Origin: Biscogniauxia marginata | Taxonomy: Eukaryota > Ascomycota > Sordariomycetes > Xylariales > Xylariaceae | Length of the DNA stretch: 64,000 nt | Assembly: GCA_022695795.1 (NCBI GenBank) | Contig: MU404146.1 | Coordinates: 62,001-126,000 of the forward strand | Reading direction: 5' to 3' | Shown here: positions 45,608 through 56,158 of the stretch, one piece after another | How the letters are laid out: every line of letters begins with the position of its first letter | How positions within the stretch are numbered: the stretch's first letter is position 1 | Translations under genes and position numbers: made by a program | Notes under the pieces: model-generated | Told to the model about the DNA's origin: nothing | The model's database searches: none | The model's input: only the letters and a program-made list of their open reading frames with translations

Positions 45608-47430
45608 TTTGGTACGTACTACTGGTGGTTTATTGTCTCCCCACTCTCTATTGTGTATTGAATACAATGTTCAGTGAATGAATGAATGGAATGGTCAGGC
45701 AATTTCCTCGCGAGCCGCTCCATCACAGAAGGTATATCAATCATAGCGGCCAGTGCTCCGCACTATATTGCTTTTCCGGGCGTCCCCTTTAGATAATCCG
45801 ATGTAATAATCAGCCTATGATGTCAAGGGCAGCAGAGAGGGCCAAACACTTTCATAAGTCGAGATGATCCAACCACGCTACAGTTCTGATCGGTATGTCT
45901 ATCATAGTAAGCCGGCTTTCAACTAAATTCATAAAGCTGAGCTATCATAACCTCTGGCCGACATGTATATTGATTCACAACCCTTCGGGGATAATGTAAA
46001 CATGCTGCTTCGTCACCCTCACCTAGATAATATACTAGCCCTCTCATGTTATGGTGGTAGCCCTAAACTTTCATTATTTGCATTCTTCCGCGGTTTGGAA
46101 TCGTGGTCGTTGCTATCTCAAAACATGTTCAAAGTCAATGTTCCTGACTGGAGCAAGTCACAGCAGCAATAACCCATGATGGTGAAAACCATATTCGAGT
46201 AAATAGTACACGGGTATCGAGTGAACATGTTAGCAATACCAACGTCACTCTAATTTGAATTATGTATGTCAGACTGAACGAAACACGAACTAGCCATGCG
46301 CCAATGTTAGAACCCGCGCCCCTCCGGGAATCTGTCAAAGTAGAATCGAGCCAGGTCTCATAATTCATTCGCTAATTTTGACGTCCTAATATAATACGCC
46401 AACCTGCTGTGATACCCGCCATCCCAACAAGCAATCAGAAGCTCCTTGCCAGGTCAAATAGTCGATGGTAAAATCAGACAGTTTCAACTTACTAGAGATA
46501 ATGGTAAGTAATATAGGAGCAGATATCTTACATCCATCGCCCCTGAATCCCTTTGTGTTATGCCATAGAGCCAATAAAGGTATGCCCGTATTCAATACGT
46601 ATTGTGGAATGTAGGCGCCAGTGACGTATAAGAGTCAACTGTTCGATACACATTGACCAGTCGCCGTAGTCCAGTTGATGTTGGAATTATTCACGAATAC
46701 TCGGAGCTATATTGGAATGAAACGTCGGAAGATGTTAAGTAACATGCAGACATGTCTCATAACTTTTAAGTAGGGAAGGGCTCTAGAAGGCCTTGCGGCA
46801 AAGCTGCTGTCTCGGGGAGTCTGACCCGTTGCATATAGTCGATTTTCAATGAAGTCACCCACCCACGATTCGTCACTAGCCAGCCTCAGTACTTTTCCTT
46901 TGCCAACTTCGAGAATTAACAGGGTTAGGTAGTTTAGTAGTTCTTTGATTCCCCATGAATTATAGACCATAGCCAAACGCTGTATGTGGTCTATATTAAC
47001 GAGTCGGTTTTGTAGCCCCCCGTCTCTATATTCACCGCCACGCGCCAAAAGCTCAAGCATGTGGTCTACTCTCACACTTAGCATAGCATAAAGAGCCTTT
47101 AGTCATCGCAAATGAAGGCAAGAGATAAAACGCCACTTATCTTAAATCTAACCTCTATAAACCTGCGCGAAGGATTAGTCAGCAAATAGATTTATTCGCG
47201 GACTGCACACTAGCCAGCTTTGAGACAATCGATCCCCATTACAACCTCTTTCCCGTGCGTTTGGTTTTGCTCCCCAACACCTCCTAGGTAAAACACGCTT
47301 TCTAACAAATAACTTACCTAATAAGCGACAATCCAAGCTTCCCACCCACACAAGATACAACCTTTGGCTTAACAGAAGTCCACAAGACACCCATAAGTTT
47401 TTTTTTGTGGTCCTATTCAAGGTGTAACTC
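45608..47430. other. gene-poor region
   Basis: No supported gene. A minus-strand frame at 46,707-47,084 has a mildly protein-like composition (HMLELLARGG, IQRLAMVYNSWGIKELLNYL) and might be the relic of a gene, but I cannot place it in any family. Confidence 0.35.
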
Positions 47431-47960
47431 AATCCTTCATATATTACAGATATCTCATATAATAATCACTTGTTTTATAAATAGTACTAACAACGTATTT
47501 TATAAAACTAACCTTCCTTTTTATGTTAATACTTTATATAATAATTTAATAAATTTTAACTTTTATTAATTATATAATTAATTAATAAAGTATTTATAAT
47601 AATAAAAAATTGATGTTATAAAATAAGGTTTTAAAGACTATATAATACAAAGTATGTATTAAAATGAAGATAATAAGAGAGGGTGGTTATAATAAGGCTG
47701 CAGCCGGCCATATTTATAGCTCCCCTTTATTTAATTTATTTGCCGGTACGTACCTTCGATACGTACCTTTATAACCTCGTATTAAAAATATTTTTAAATA
47801 TTAAATAAATTTATTAAATAATAAAATTATATTAATGATATTTTATTATTTTATATTAATATTTATATAATTATTAAAGACTTTATAAATAATAAAATCG
47901 TTTAATTTTACTTATTAATATGCTATTTAAAAATATTGATAAATAAAAGAGGTTTCATTC
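47430..47960. repeat. AT-rich island, probable RIP-mutated repeat
   Basis: About 530 nt dominated by A/T, interrupted by a short GC patch (GGCTGCAGCCGGCC near 47,697) and two CGTACCTT words near 47,750. Composition as in the island at 30.5-31.4 kb. No terminal repeats found. Confidence 0.6.
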
Positions 47961-49337
47961 TCATGTTCAAGCTCACTTTTCTAAATCTGAGCTTATTGGT
48001 CTGCTTTAAATTCGATTTCGCATACAGGGGTAATGATTTGACAATTGTGTTCGTCCCTTGTCTATGGAACGGCTGACGCATTGTGTTCCACCGGTCTCAA
48101 ATTGCAACATTCTGAAGCTAGGGTAGCTGAACCATGTCCTCGCCTCAGTCAGGTTCGATACTGGGAAAAGCGCCAAGGCGTCGAGCTGAGAGATGCATAC
48201 AAATCATTATGAGATACAATACAGGACTGTTCAAGCTCTCATCAGCAGAGTTGTTTAACCCTCTCATCAGAAATTTATGTCACAACTATTAGGTGGCACA
48301 CTATAATCGATTTCCATTATCCATATTTCTCATTGAAAGGCTGCTCTTTAAGCTTGTCTCCAGTCAACATAGCTCTTAGCCAGTACCTTAGTTTAGATTC
48401 TACATGTTCCTTGAGGGATTCCCGGGCCCTCCGGAATCTAGACGTCGATTAACCATAGCATATTCTCTTGGCACCCCGGTAGGCTAACTTCATGTTGGAG
48501 GACCGTGGGTATTACATAAGCTGGCGTCGAATTTCGACTCCTGTATGCCGGGCTCTCCAGGTGACCCGCCTCCAGTGCTGATCCTAGCCCTTTCTGTCCG
48601 TAATCTCACTATGTACCCGGACCCTTGGGAAGCTCGCCAGCCTGCCAACTGTAGTGTAGTACGATGAACAACAGAAAGAGGTATAGCACAAGTGACCACC
48701 CAGAGCTTCACGATCCGAAGATTCCATCGGGCTTAGTTCATCCGCATAAAGGAGACCTTCTAGAATCAATACGAGAGATTTGCGATAATCATAGGCGTAG
48801 GTACTTTGTGCAGTGCGCAAGTTCATGCTATTTTGTGTACTCCGTACAAATAGTCTCACACCATCCGTCCATATCGTCTCAAGGCCTTATTGGCTAGGCT
48901 TATAGATCTCTTGGTAAAACCCTTAATCACGGCGTAAGATTATCAATACGTATTGTAGTCCTCAGAAGAATAAGTCGTAAAATTACTGATGAGATATAAG
49001 TAGGTGGTGTGACTATGGGGAGACTATAACTAGAGTTACCTAAACCCCTGTCAAAAATGCGCATTAAACCCCCTGGAATACTGTAAATGCTCCATGGATC
49101 GGGGGTCGAGGCGTATGTACAATACGAGTATCTAATAAACACTATGCGTCGAGGCGGTGATGGACTGGGTAGTCATTATACCGATCTAGCTCTCGGCTCC
49201 TCAAACGTTACGGGCTCGACCTGGTTTGATTACTTAATAACACGGACGGTACTCCCATCAGTATCGGGCTGTAGCCATTCTTCTTTACATTTCATTTTAG
49301 TCCTATAGGCTGAACTCCTCAACTGCATCCATTCATT
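47961..49337. other. intergenic, nothing recognised
   Basis: Short open frames on both strands at 48.5-49.3 kb without family pattern. The 3' part is the chitinase promoter. Confidence 0.4.
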
Positions 49338-50821
49338 ATGAAGTTCGCGAGTGAACTTATAGCCGTGACTATGGCTGGGCTTGCCGCTGGCGCTGCCAGC
49401 AGTACAAGCCCATTACGGAACATAGTGTACTTTGACCAGTAAGCAACCCCCTTCTCACCTTAACTACCTGCTCGCAAATATGTACGCCAGGGACAGGTGG
49501 TGAATTACTAAGTCATTGCTAACATTTCGCGTGTAAAAGGTACCACGTTACGACGCTGCCGGGGAAGAACATCACGGCGGGGATTACCCACGTTGTTATG
49601 GCGTTTGCAAACTCGTCGCTCTTTACAACCGAGCCGGCAGGCGAGTATGAGCCCTTCATGTCCCTTGACGAAGTGCGCCCCATGTTCGACGAAGGCACGC
49701 ATCTCGGTATTGCGATCGGCGGGTGGGGCGACACGGCGGGCTTCGGGCTCGGGTCGGCCTCGGAGGAGAGCCGGCTCGCATACGCCAAGAACGTGGCAGA
49801 CATGGCCACGAAGCATGGCTTCGACTTCGTCGATATCGACTGGGAGTACCCCGGCGGCAATGGCGCCGACTACAGGCAGATCCCGAACGCGAACAAGACG
49901 GGCGAGATCGCCGCATTCCCCGCGCTGCTCAAGGACCTTAAGGAACAGCTCCAGCCGCTAGGCAAACAGCTTTCCATCGCTGTCCCGGGCCTTGAGCGGG
50001 ACATGATGGCGTTCACGGCCGAGAACAACCCGCTCATTTTCGACGCTGTTGACATGGTTAATGTGATGACCTATGATCTCTTAAACCGCCGCGACACGGT
50101 GACGACCCACCACACGTCGGTCGCCGGATCGCTAGAGATTGTTAGGCGGTACAAGCAGCTGGGGCTCGAGCCTTCCAAGATCAACCTAGGGCTTGCCTAC
50201 TACGCCAAGTTCTTCCAGACACAGCCAGGCGTGAAGTGCACCGAGCCCGTGGGCTGCCTTCTCGTGAAGGCCGAGAACGACGACGGCAGCGACGCCGGCA
50301 CCTCAGGCGCGATGACCTTCGAGACGATCAATGTGTTCCCGCCGGCGACGCCGACGAATCTGACCGTGTCTTCGGACGACAGCTGCGGCGTCGGCACGTC
50401 CTTCACGTGCTCGGGGCTCGAGGACAAGGGCTGTTGCTCGACATATGGGTGGTGCGGGAGCACTGCGGCGCACTGCGGAGTGGGCTGCCAGTCCGGGTTC
50501 GGCACGTGCGAGGGGCCGGACGTGACGAACTCGTTCACCGAGGCGCTGGCGAACGGCAAGCTCGACGAGGAGGCCGGCGGCATGTGGTACTGGGACGAGG
50601 AGAACGAGGTCTTCTGGACGTGGGACTCGGCCGAGCTGATCCGGCGCAAGTTCGTCGATATCGTGGCCCCCGAGCAGATCGGCGGTGTCATGGCGTGGAG
50701 CTTAGCCGAGGACAGCGCCGACTGGAGCCACATCCTAGCCGTACAGCAAGGCATCGAGGAGCTCAGTGCCCAGATGACGGTTACAGCGGGGCGGAGGCGG
50801 AGGTCTTATAGGAAGTACTAG
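49338..50821 (+). CDS. GH18 chitinase with an internal CBM18 chitin-binding domain
   Basis: Secreted endo-type chitinase. Exons: 49338-49438 and 49540-50821; the intron ends in GTAAAAG after a GCTAAC branch site. A signal peptide (MKFASELIAVTMAGLAAGAA) precedes LRNIVYFDQYHVTTLPGKN. The barrel shows IAIGGWGDTAGF (substrate loop), FDFVDIDWEYPGG (DxxDxDxE with catalytic Glu) and VDMVNVMTYDL (Met-Tyr-Asp). Between barrel strands lies a hevein-type CBM18 of about 45 residues with eight Cys (SCGVGTSFTC, DKGCCSTYGWCG, AHCGVGCQSGFGTC). The barrel then resumes with EEAGGMWYWDEENEVFWTWD and GGVMAWSLAEDSADW. So the binding module is inserted in the catalytic domain rather than appended. Roles could be wall remodelling or attack on other fungi or insects. 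Confidence 0.88.
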
Positions 50822-51356
50822 AGAGGGGATTATTTTATCACGGCCAGGCTCCTAAGCGACACTTCGGTCTTTAATGTTTATGGATTCTCCCACTGCCATC
50901 TGAAGCTGCAAAGCAGCACGTGACTGACGTATTACCCTTCTTTCGTGTATATGAACAACCCTTTTGGAAATACATTGATCTGCGTCAGTATAGTCCAATG
51001 TCTCATCTTCCTCCGCAGCTATGATAGTTAACCCATTATGAGGACGAGGATCACCACAGGGCTAAGTGTCATCTAGTTTTAGAGTTATAAGTAAGATACG
51101 AATCACGTGGCTGATTGAACTTGACCCAAGTTATCGTAAAGACTTGGGCTCTGTTGGAGATATGAACTCTAACGAACTAATTATTCTAGTTGTACAATAC
51201 AGGAATTGGTAGGTGTGCCTGTTTAGGTATATTTACCCAGTCACCTCTAGGACCTTACAAAGAAAACCTACCATTAGCCTAGGGAGAGGCGAGGCAGGGG
51301 GTGTCAAAAGATTTGAAATTTATCGCCCATCCTAAATGATCTGTTTCGCACCGGTC
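50822..51356. other. convergent intergenic region
   Basis: Between the chitinase stop and the end of the dehydrogenase pseudogene. Nothing recognised. Confidence 0.45.
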
Positions 51357-52384
51357 TCAAACGCTCACCCACACATCCTTCGCGTTCTCTGAAAGATCCG
51401 ACCACAGCGCAGCCCTCTGCCCTACCCCATCACCAGCGTCCCGGCCGAGAGGTATCCGCAGACCCAGCTTCCTGCTAGCCATAATCCCGGTGCCGTCGAC
51501 TGCTTTGACGATGCGCTCTGCCATTTTCGTAGGGTCAGACATTATTGCCCCGAACTGCGGCGAGTCGATAAAGTTCGCTGTTCGCTGCAGCACCGTACTC
51601 TTGTAGGCATCGCTTATAGGCACCCTGACGCCGGCACCGGCGGGCGTCATAAACTCGGTGCGTATCGATCCGGGCTCAACGAGCAAGACCCGGATGTTAA
51701 ACGAGGCTACTTCTGCCTGAAGCAACTCAGTGGCACCTGTTTGGAGCGCTGGGCTTGTCAGCACGCACTACCTGGTAGTAGCGACGGGCTGAGGAAAGGG
51801 GAGAACCAGATAGTAGAAGCAGACCTTCTATTGCGCTCTTAGTTGCACCGTAACTTCCTAGACCTCGAGTAAGGTGGAGGACGGTGGAGCTAGAAATATT
51901 CACGATGGTGTCCATCTGCCTTCTCTCATCGACGGCAGAACTGCTCTGATGGTACGCAGGGCGCTGTAGACGTTGGTCTTAAAAATGGCGTCGACAAGAT
52001 CTATACTACGTACTCATAAGTCCACGGCAGAATAAACGTTTGCGTTAGGTTGGGGGAGTATTGTATAATACACATATTCACTTACCTAGTGTCTTCGATA
52101 CTACCAAGGATGACCCAGGCGGCATTATTAACCAACATGTCGGTTCTTCCATGCTGGGCTATGGCCACCCGGACTTGGGACTCGACGTCGTCTGAAGAAA
52201 CGTCAAGCTAAAGCCAGTTTCCTCTGAGCTTTTCTACCTCGTCGATAGTAGCCAAGGGAATATTGGCCTTGTTACGGTAGCATGCGATGATCGAATAGCC
52301 AGCCCTAAGAGCGACCTTCGTGATCTCAAGTCCCAGACCACGAGAGGCACCAGTAACAAGCCAGACTTAAGGTCGTTGTGGCAT
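51357..52384 (-). pseudogene. short-chain dehydrogenase/reductase pseudogene
   Basis: Reading down from 52384, MPQRP is followed by TAA (52369-52367) and then the intact SDR cofactor motif VWLVTGASRGLGLEITK. A second stop, TAG (52210-52208), falls just before LDVSSDDVESQVR. HGRTDMLVNNAAWV (the NNAG-type motif) follows. A GTAAGT at about 52,090 begins an intron whose downstream exon (DLVDAIFKTNVYSALR) is one base out of frame. Another shift separates MREGRW from TIVNISSSTVLHL and SYGATKSAIEG (catalytic Tyr/Lys). The C-terminal part, ATELLQAEVASF through RVLLVEPGSIRTEF to the stop at 51357, is open. Both nonsense codons could come from CAA and CAG by C-to-T at CpA, the RIP-preferred change. The ancestral protein was a classical NAD(P)-dependent SDR of unknown substrate. 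Confidence 0.8.
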
Positions 52385-53090
52385 GGTCGGATTTGATAAA
52401 TATGCGATGAGACGAAGCTTAGTTAAGGCGGAGGCCACACTTGATATACGTTTGATAATATCGATTTATTTGTTCTTTACCCATGCGTGTATAGCAATTA
52501 GGCAAGTCAGGTATTCTATCATGGTGTCGCTTTATATAGCCCCGTCTTCAGGCCTATACACAGCGTAGTATGATGTCTTGTAATGTTTAGCTGTCGCCCA
52601 TGCTTGCGCCAAGCAGCTCTAAGCACATCAATCTGTCCGTCGGTGAAGTCAGCATCACGCCGGGAGGCCAGACACTGGCGATAAGGAACCGGGAATTCCA
52701 TGGTCGAGGCATCGATGGATCACTTTGCCTAAACTCCGTCTATGTCGCCGCAGTCAGTTGAGGTTGTATCCGAGAAATACTTATAAAACCGCTGCCTACC
52801 TGCCCAGTAGCTTCATTCGCTTTTCTACTTATGGATCTCCCAAGCCCCATGATATAGGGTAAAGGACACGCGTGACTCAACTTGTCTGGGTTCTATAGGG
52901 GCGGCGCGAATAGTCTCCCGAATGTAAGTATTTTGACTTCTCACGCGGCGCAGCGGTCCGGGACACGTTGATTAAACGAGACTAGCTTTGTAATCATATT
53001 CATGATGCCTCGAATCTGCCTCCTTTCCTTTTCGCACTAAGTTATTTCTATGAAAAAAAAATAGGATGCTGCTGCCCTTCATTCCTTGTA
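52385..53090. other. intergenic, nothing recognised
   Basis: Flank between the SDR pseudogene and the AT island. Open frames of about 60 codons show no pattern. Confidence 0.4.
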
Positions 53091-53303
53091 GTCGTAGATT
53101 AACTAGAGTTGAGTTTAAAGGTTAAAAAGCTAGACTAACGAGATATTAATCAGGTTTACCAAGTTTCTAAATATTAAAGTTTATAATAAAGCCACTACCA
53201 CATTATAAAAAACTATTAAAATTTATAATTATTTATTACTTTATATTATTATAAAGTAATAAAACTATTAAAAACTTTTTATAAAAATAAATATTATTTA
53301 ATA

Positions 53304-53739
53304 ACGTACCACACAAGCGAGTGGACGAAACAAGCTTACGAATAAAATAGTTTCTTATATAAAATCGACTTTTTCGAAAATTCATAACTTTACACGTAAA
53401 AATCGTAAAAATCTCGGACCTTTTTTTTAGTTATATAATTATATAGTTTAATTAAAATAAAAATTAAAAAGAATAAAAAGTGAATATATAAAAAAATACG
53501 TAAAAAGGTTTATATGTTTTATTATAATTTTAGTTTTTACGCGTTTTCTTTTCGTGTTTAATAATATTAATTTTTTAAGTTTTATTTTAGTTAAACTATA
53601 TAGTTATATAACTAGAAAAAAAGATCCAAGATTTTTCCGATTTTTACGCGTAAAGTTATGAATTTTCGAAAAAGTCGATTTTATATAGGAAACCATTTCG
53701 TCCGCGAGCTTGTTTCGTCTACTCGCTTATGTGGTACGT
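53304..53739. mobile_element. 436-bp nearly palindromic foldback/MITE-like element
   Basis: The left end (from 53304, ACGTACCACACAAGCGAGT) and the reverse complement of the right end (to 53739, ACGTACCACATAAGCGAGT) agree. Agreement extends for about 170 nt per arm, through AAATCGACTTTTTCGAAAATT and TATAGTTTAA-type words, leaving a loop of roughly 90 nt. The differences seen between arms are almost all C/T or G/A transitions. No coding capacity. A two-base TA/CA target duplication is possible but uncertain. The terminal ACGTA start recalls Tc1/mariner-pogo-type fungal elements, which is only a suggestion. Confidence 0.8.
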
Positions 53740-53773
53740 CATATTTTCTTTTTATAATAATAATAATATAAAT

Positions 53774-55792
53774 TAACGTGTCTTATAAACAAGTAAGCTA
53801 TATAAGCGAGTAAACTAGTTTTTATAACTTTTATAATTTTAATTATTAAAAAACATTTATATGACATTAAAATTAATTAATAATTATTATTATTTAAATC
53901 GTTTTTTTAATTTTATATTTTAAAAACTAAATACCTTTTTATATTAAATATTTAGTTTTTTAACGCGTAATTTAAGTTAATTAATTTATAAATAATATAC
54001 TTATTATTATTATTAAAACGCGTAAAACTATATTTATATGTTTTTAAAAAAAAAAATTTAATTAATTTACTTATTTTAAAATTTAATAGTATTAATAAAA
54101 ACTCGAATAATTTATATAATTAAATATAAATAATATTATTTAAAAATAAATTATTGTAAGTTAACGATATTTTACGATATTTTTTATATAATATTATAAA
54201 AATGAAATAATAATATATTTATATAATTAATTATAAAATTAAATACTTAAAATTTTATATTTTATAAAATAATAATAATAATTTAATATATTATTATATA
54301 AATATAACATGAAACAAGTCGAAAAAAAACTAAACCTTTAATTTTATATAACGATAAAAATTATTATAAATATGTTTAAATAAATAAATAATTAATTAAA
54401 AAGCTTAATAAAAAAACTTAAATATATACCGAAAATAGTTTAAATTAATATATAAAACGATTATAAAGTATAAAATTTTAATAAAATAAGGTTTATATTT
54501 AAAATAATTATTTAAATTAATATAATAATAATAAATATAAAACGATATAAATAACTTTAATAAACTTAATAAAAAAAATAAATTATAATTATTTAAATTA
54601 TTAATATTAATAATTTTATTATATTAATTAAAAAAGTATTTAATTTTATAATATTGTGATAACTTATTATTATTAAAAAATTAAAGTTAAAATATTAAAT
54701 AATAATTAAATAATAAATAAACTTAATATAAAATTTATAAAGCATTTCGACTTTTATATTAAAAATTAAATACGAGGTTTTAAACATTTATTAATTTTAA
54801 ATAATTATAAAAGTTATTATTTTATAAAATTCGAAAAATGTTATAAAAAACTTAATATTATTATACTTTATATATTTAGTTATTTGTTATATAAGTTATA
54901 ACTTTTTAACTTTATATATTTTAACATTTTTAAAAAAATATATAATAATTATTTAAAAAACTTAATAAAATGTTATTATTATTACGTTATAAAAAACTTT
55001 TTAATTAATTTTATAAAAATATTCGTTATTATAATAATTATTTCGAATATATAAATTAAATTTCGCGTAATTAAATAAATAAAAATTTAATTTAAAAAAG
55101 GTTATTATTATATTACTTTTTATATAAAAAAATATTTTTTTTTCTCGATTTTAATATAAATTAAATATTTTAAAAAGTTAAAACATTTATAATAATTTAC
55201 AAGGCATTATTATTATTTTATTTTATTATAAATAAAATTAAAAAGCATTAAAAAGTTTTTTTTATAAATATTATAAATATTTATAATTAACTTATAAAAA
55301 CTATTTTATTATAAAATAAAACTACTTATTTTTAAGAAATAAACTACATTTTTAATAAGTAACGTAAAACTAAAAATAAGTAATTATAAATAAAAAAAGG
55401 CCTTGAAAAAAAGTAATAATTAAACTAGTTATAATACGCGTATTTATATAACAAATAAAAATATAATTAATAACATTTATATAATAAATAAAGAAATATT
55501 TAATAATTTAGATTTTAAAGAGTTATAATTAATTTTACTTATTATTAATTTTTTATTTTAATTTTAAAAGGTTTTAACTTAAAAAATATAATAAATTAAT
55601 TAATTTAAATTACGCGTTAAAAAACTAAATATTTAATATAAAAAAGATATTTGGTTTTTAAAACGTAAAACTAAAAAAGATAATTCGAATAATAATAATA
55701 ATTAATTAATTTTAATATCATGTAAATATTTTTTAATAATTAAAATTACGAAAATTATAAAAACTAACTTATTTATTTATAAAACACGTTAA
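53774..55792. mobile_element. 2.0-kb element with ~215-bp terminal inverted repeats, degenerate
   Basis: The left arm (53774 to about 53,990) starts TAACGTGTCTTATAAACAA. The reverse complement of the right arm (55792 back to about 55,581) starts TAACGTGTTTTATAAATAA. Shared inner words include GTTTTTATAA, TAATTTTAATTATTAAAAAA and TTAGTTTTTTAACGCGTAA. The left arm carries about 18 nt absent from the right, including AAGCGAGT, a word also present at the ends of the neighbouring palindrome. The 1.6-kb interior is A/T-saturated and no transposase can be read. Best explanation: a DNA transposon inactivated by RIP. Confidence 0.7.
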
Positions 55793-56158
55793 AAATTAAA
55801 AATTAAAAAAATTATATATATAATATAGCTTTTTTTTATACTTTTTATAAAACCGGTTAATTATCGGGGGATATAACAGCTTCTTCGGCTTAGGCTTACC
55901 TAGGCTTAACATTAAACTAATTTATTGATGACGGAGCTTAACCTGGACTTTTTTTTCTCCTTCTACGACAAAGCTCCAACCCTACCTCTAACAAGCAGAA
56001 TTCAAATCGCCAATACCTCCTGAAAGGTATCTTCACTACTCGAATTCCGTGCCAACACCAACACCAGCGCCAGCTCTGCCTCAGCCAAATATAGCCAGCG
56101 TCTTTGCCATACATGCCCAATGTTCTCCCGGTAGTGCCAGGCCTATAGCTCGCTCGCA

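Larger units (their letters stand above)
53091..55862. repeat. large AT-rich island with RIP-like composition
   Basis: Nearly 2.8 kb of A/T-dominated DNA without any usable ORF. The only CG words are sparse (ACGCG, TCGAAA). It contains two separate inverted-repeat elements listed below and ends about 300 nt before the MDM10 ATG. Confidence 0.8.

Noticed and set aside
46707..47084. Minus-strand 125-codon frame as a gene
   Set aside because: Mildly protein-like, but no family, no supporting exon on either side and close to an AT island.
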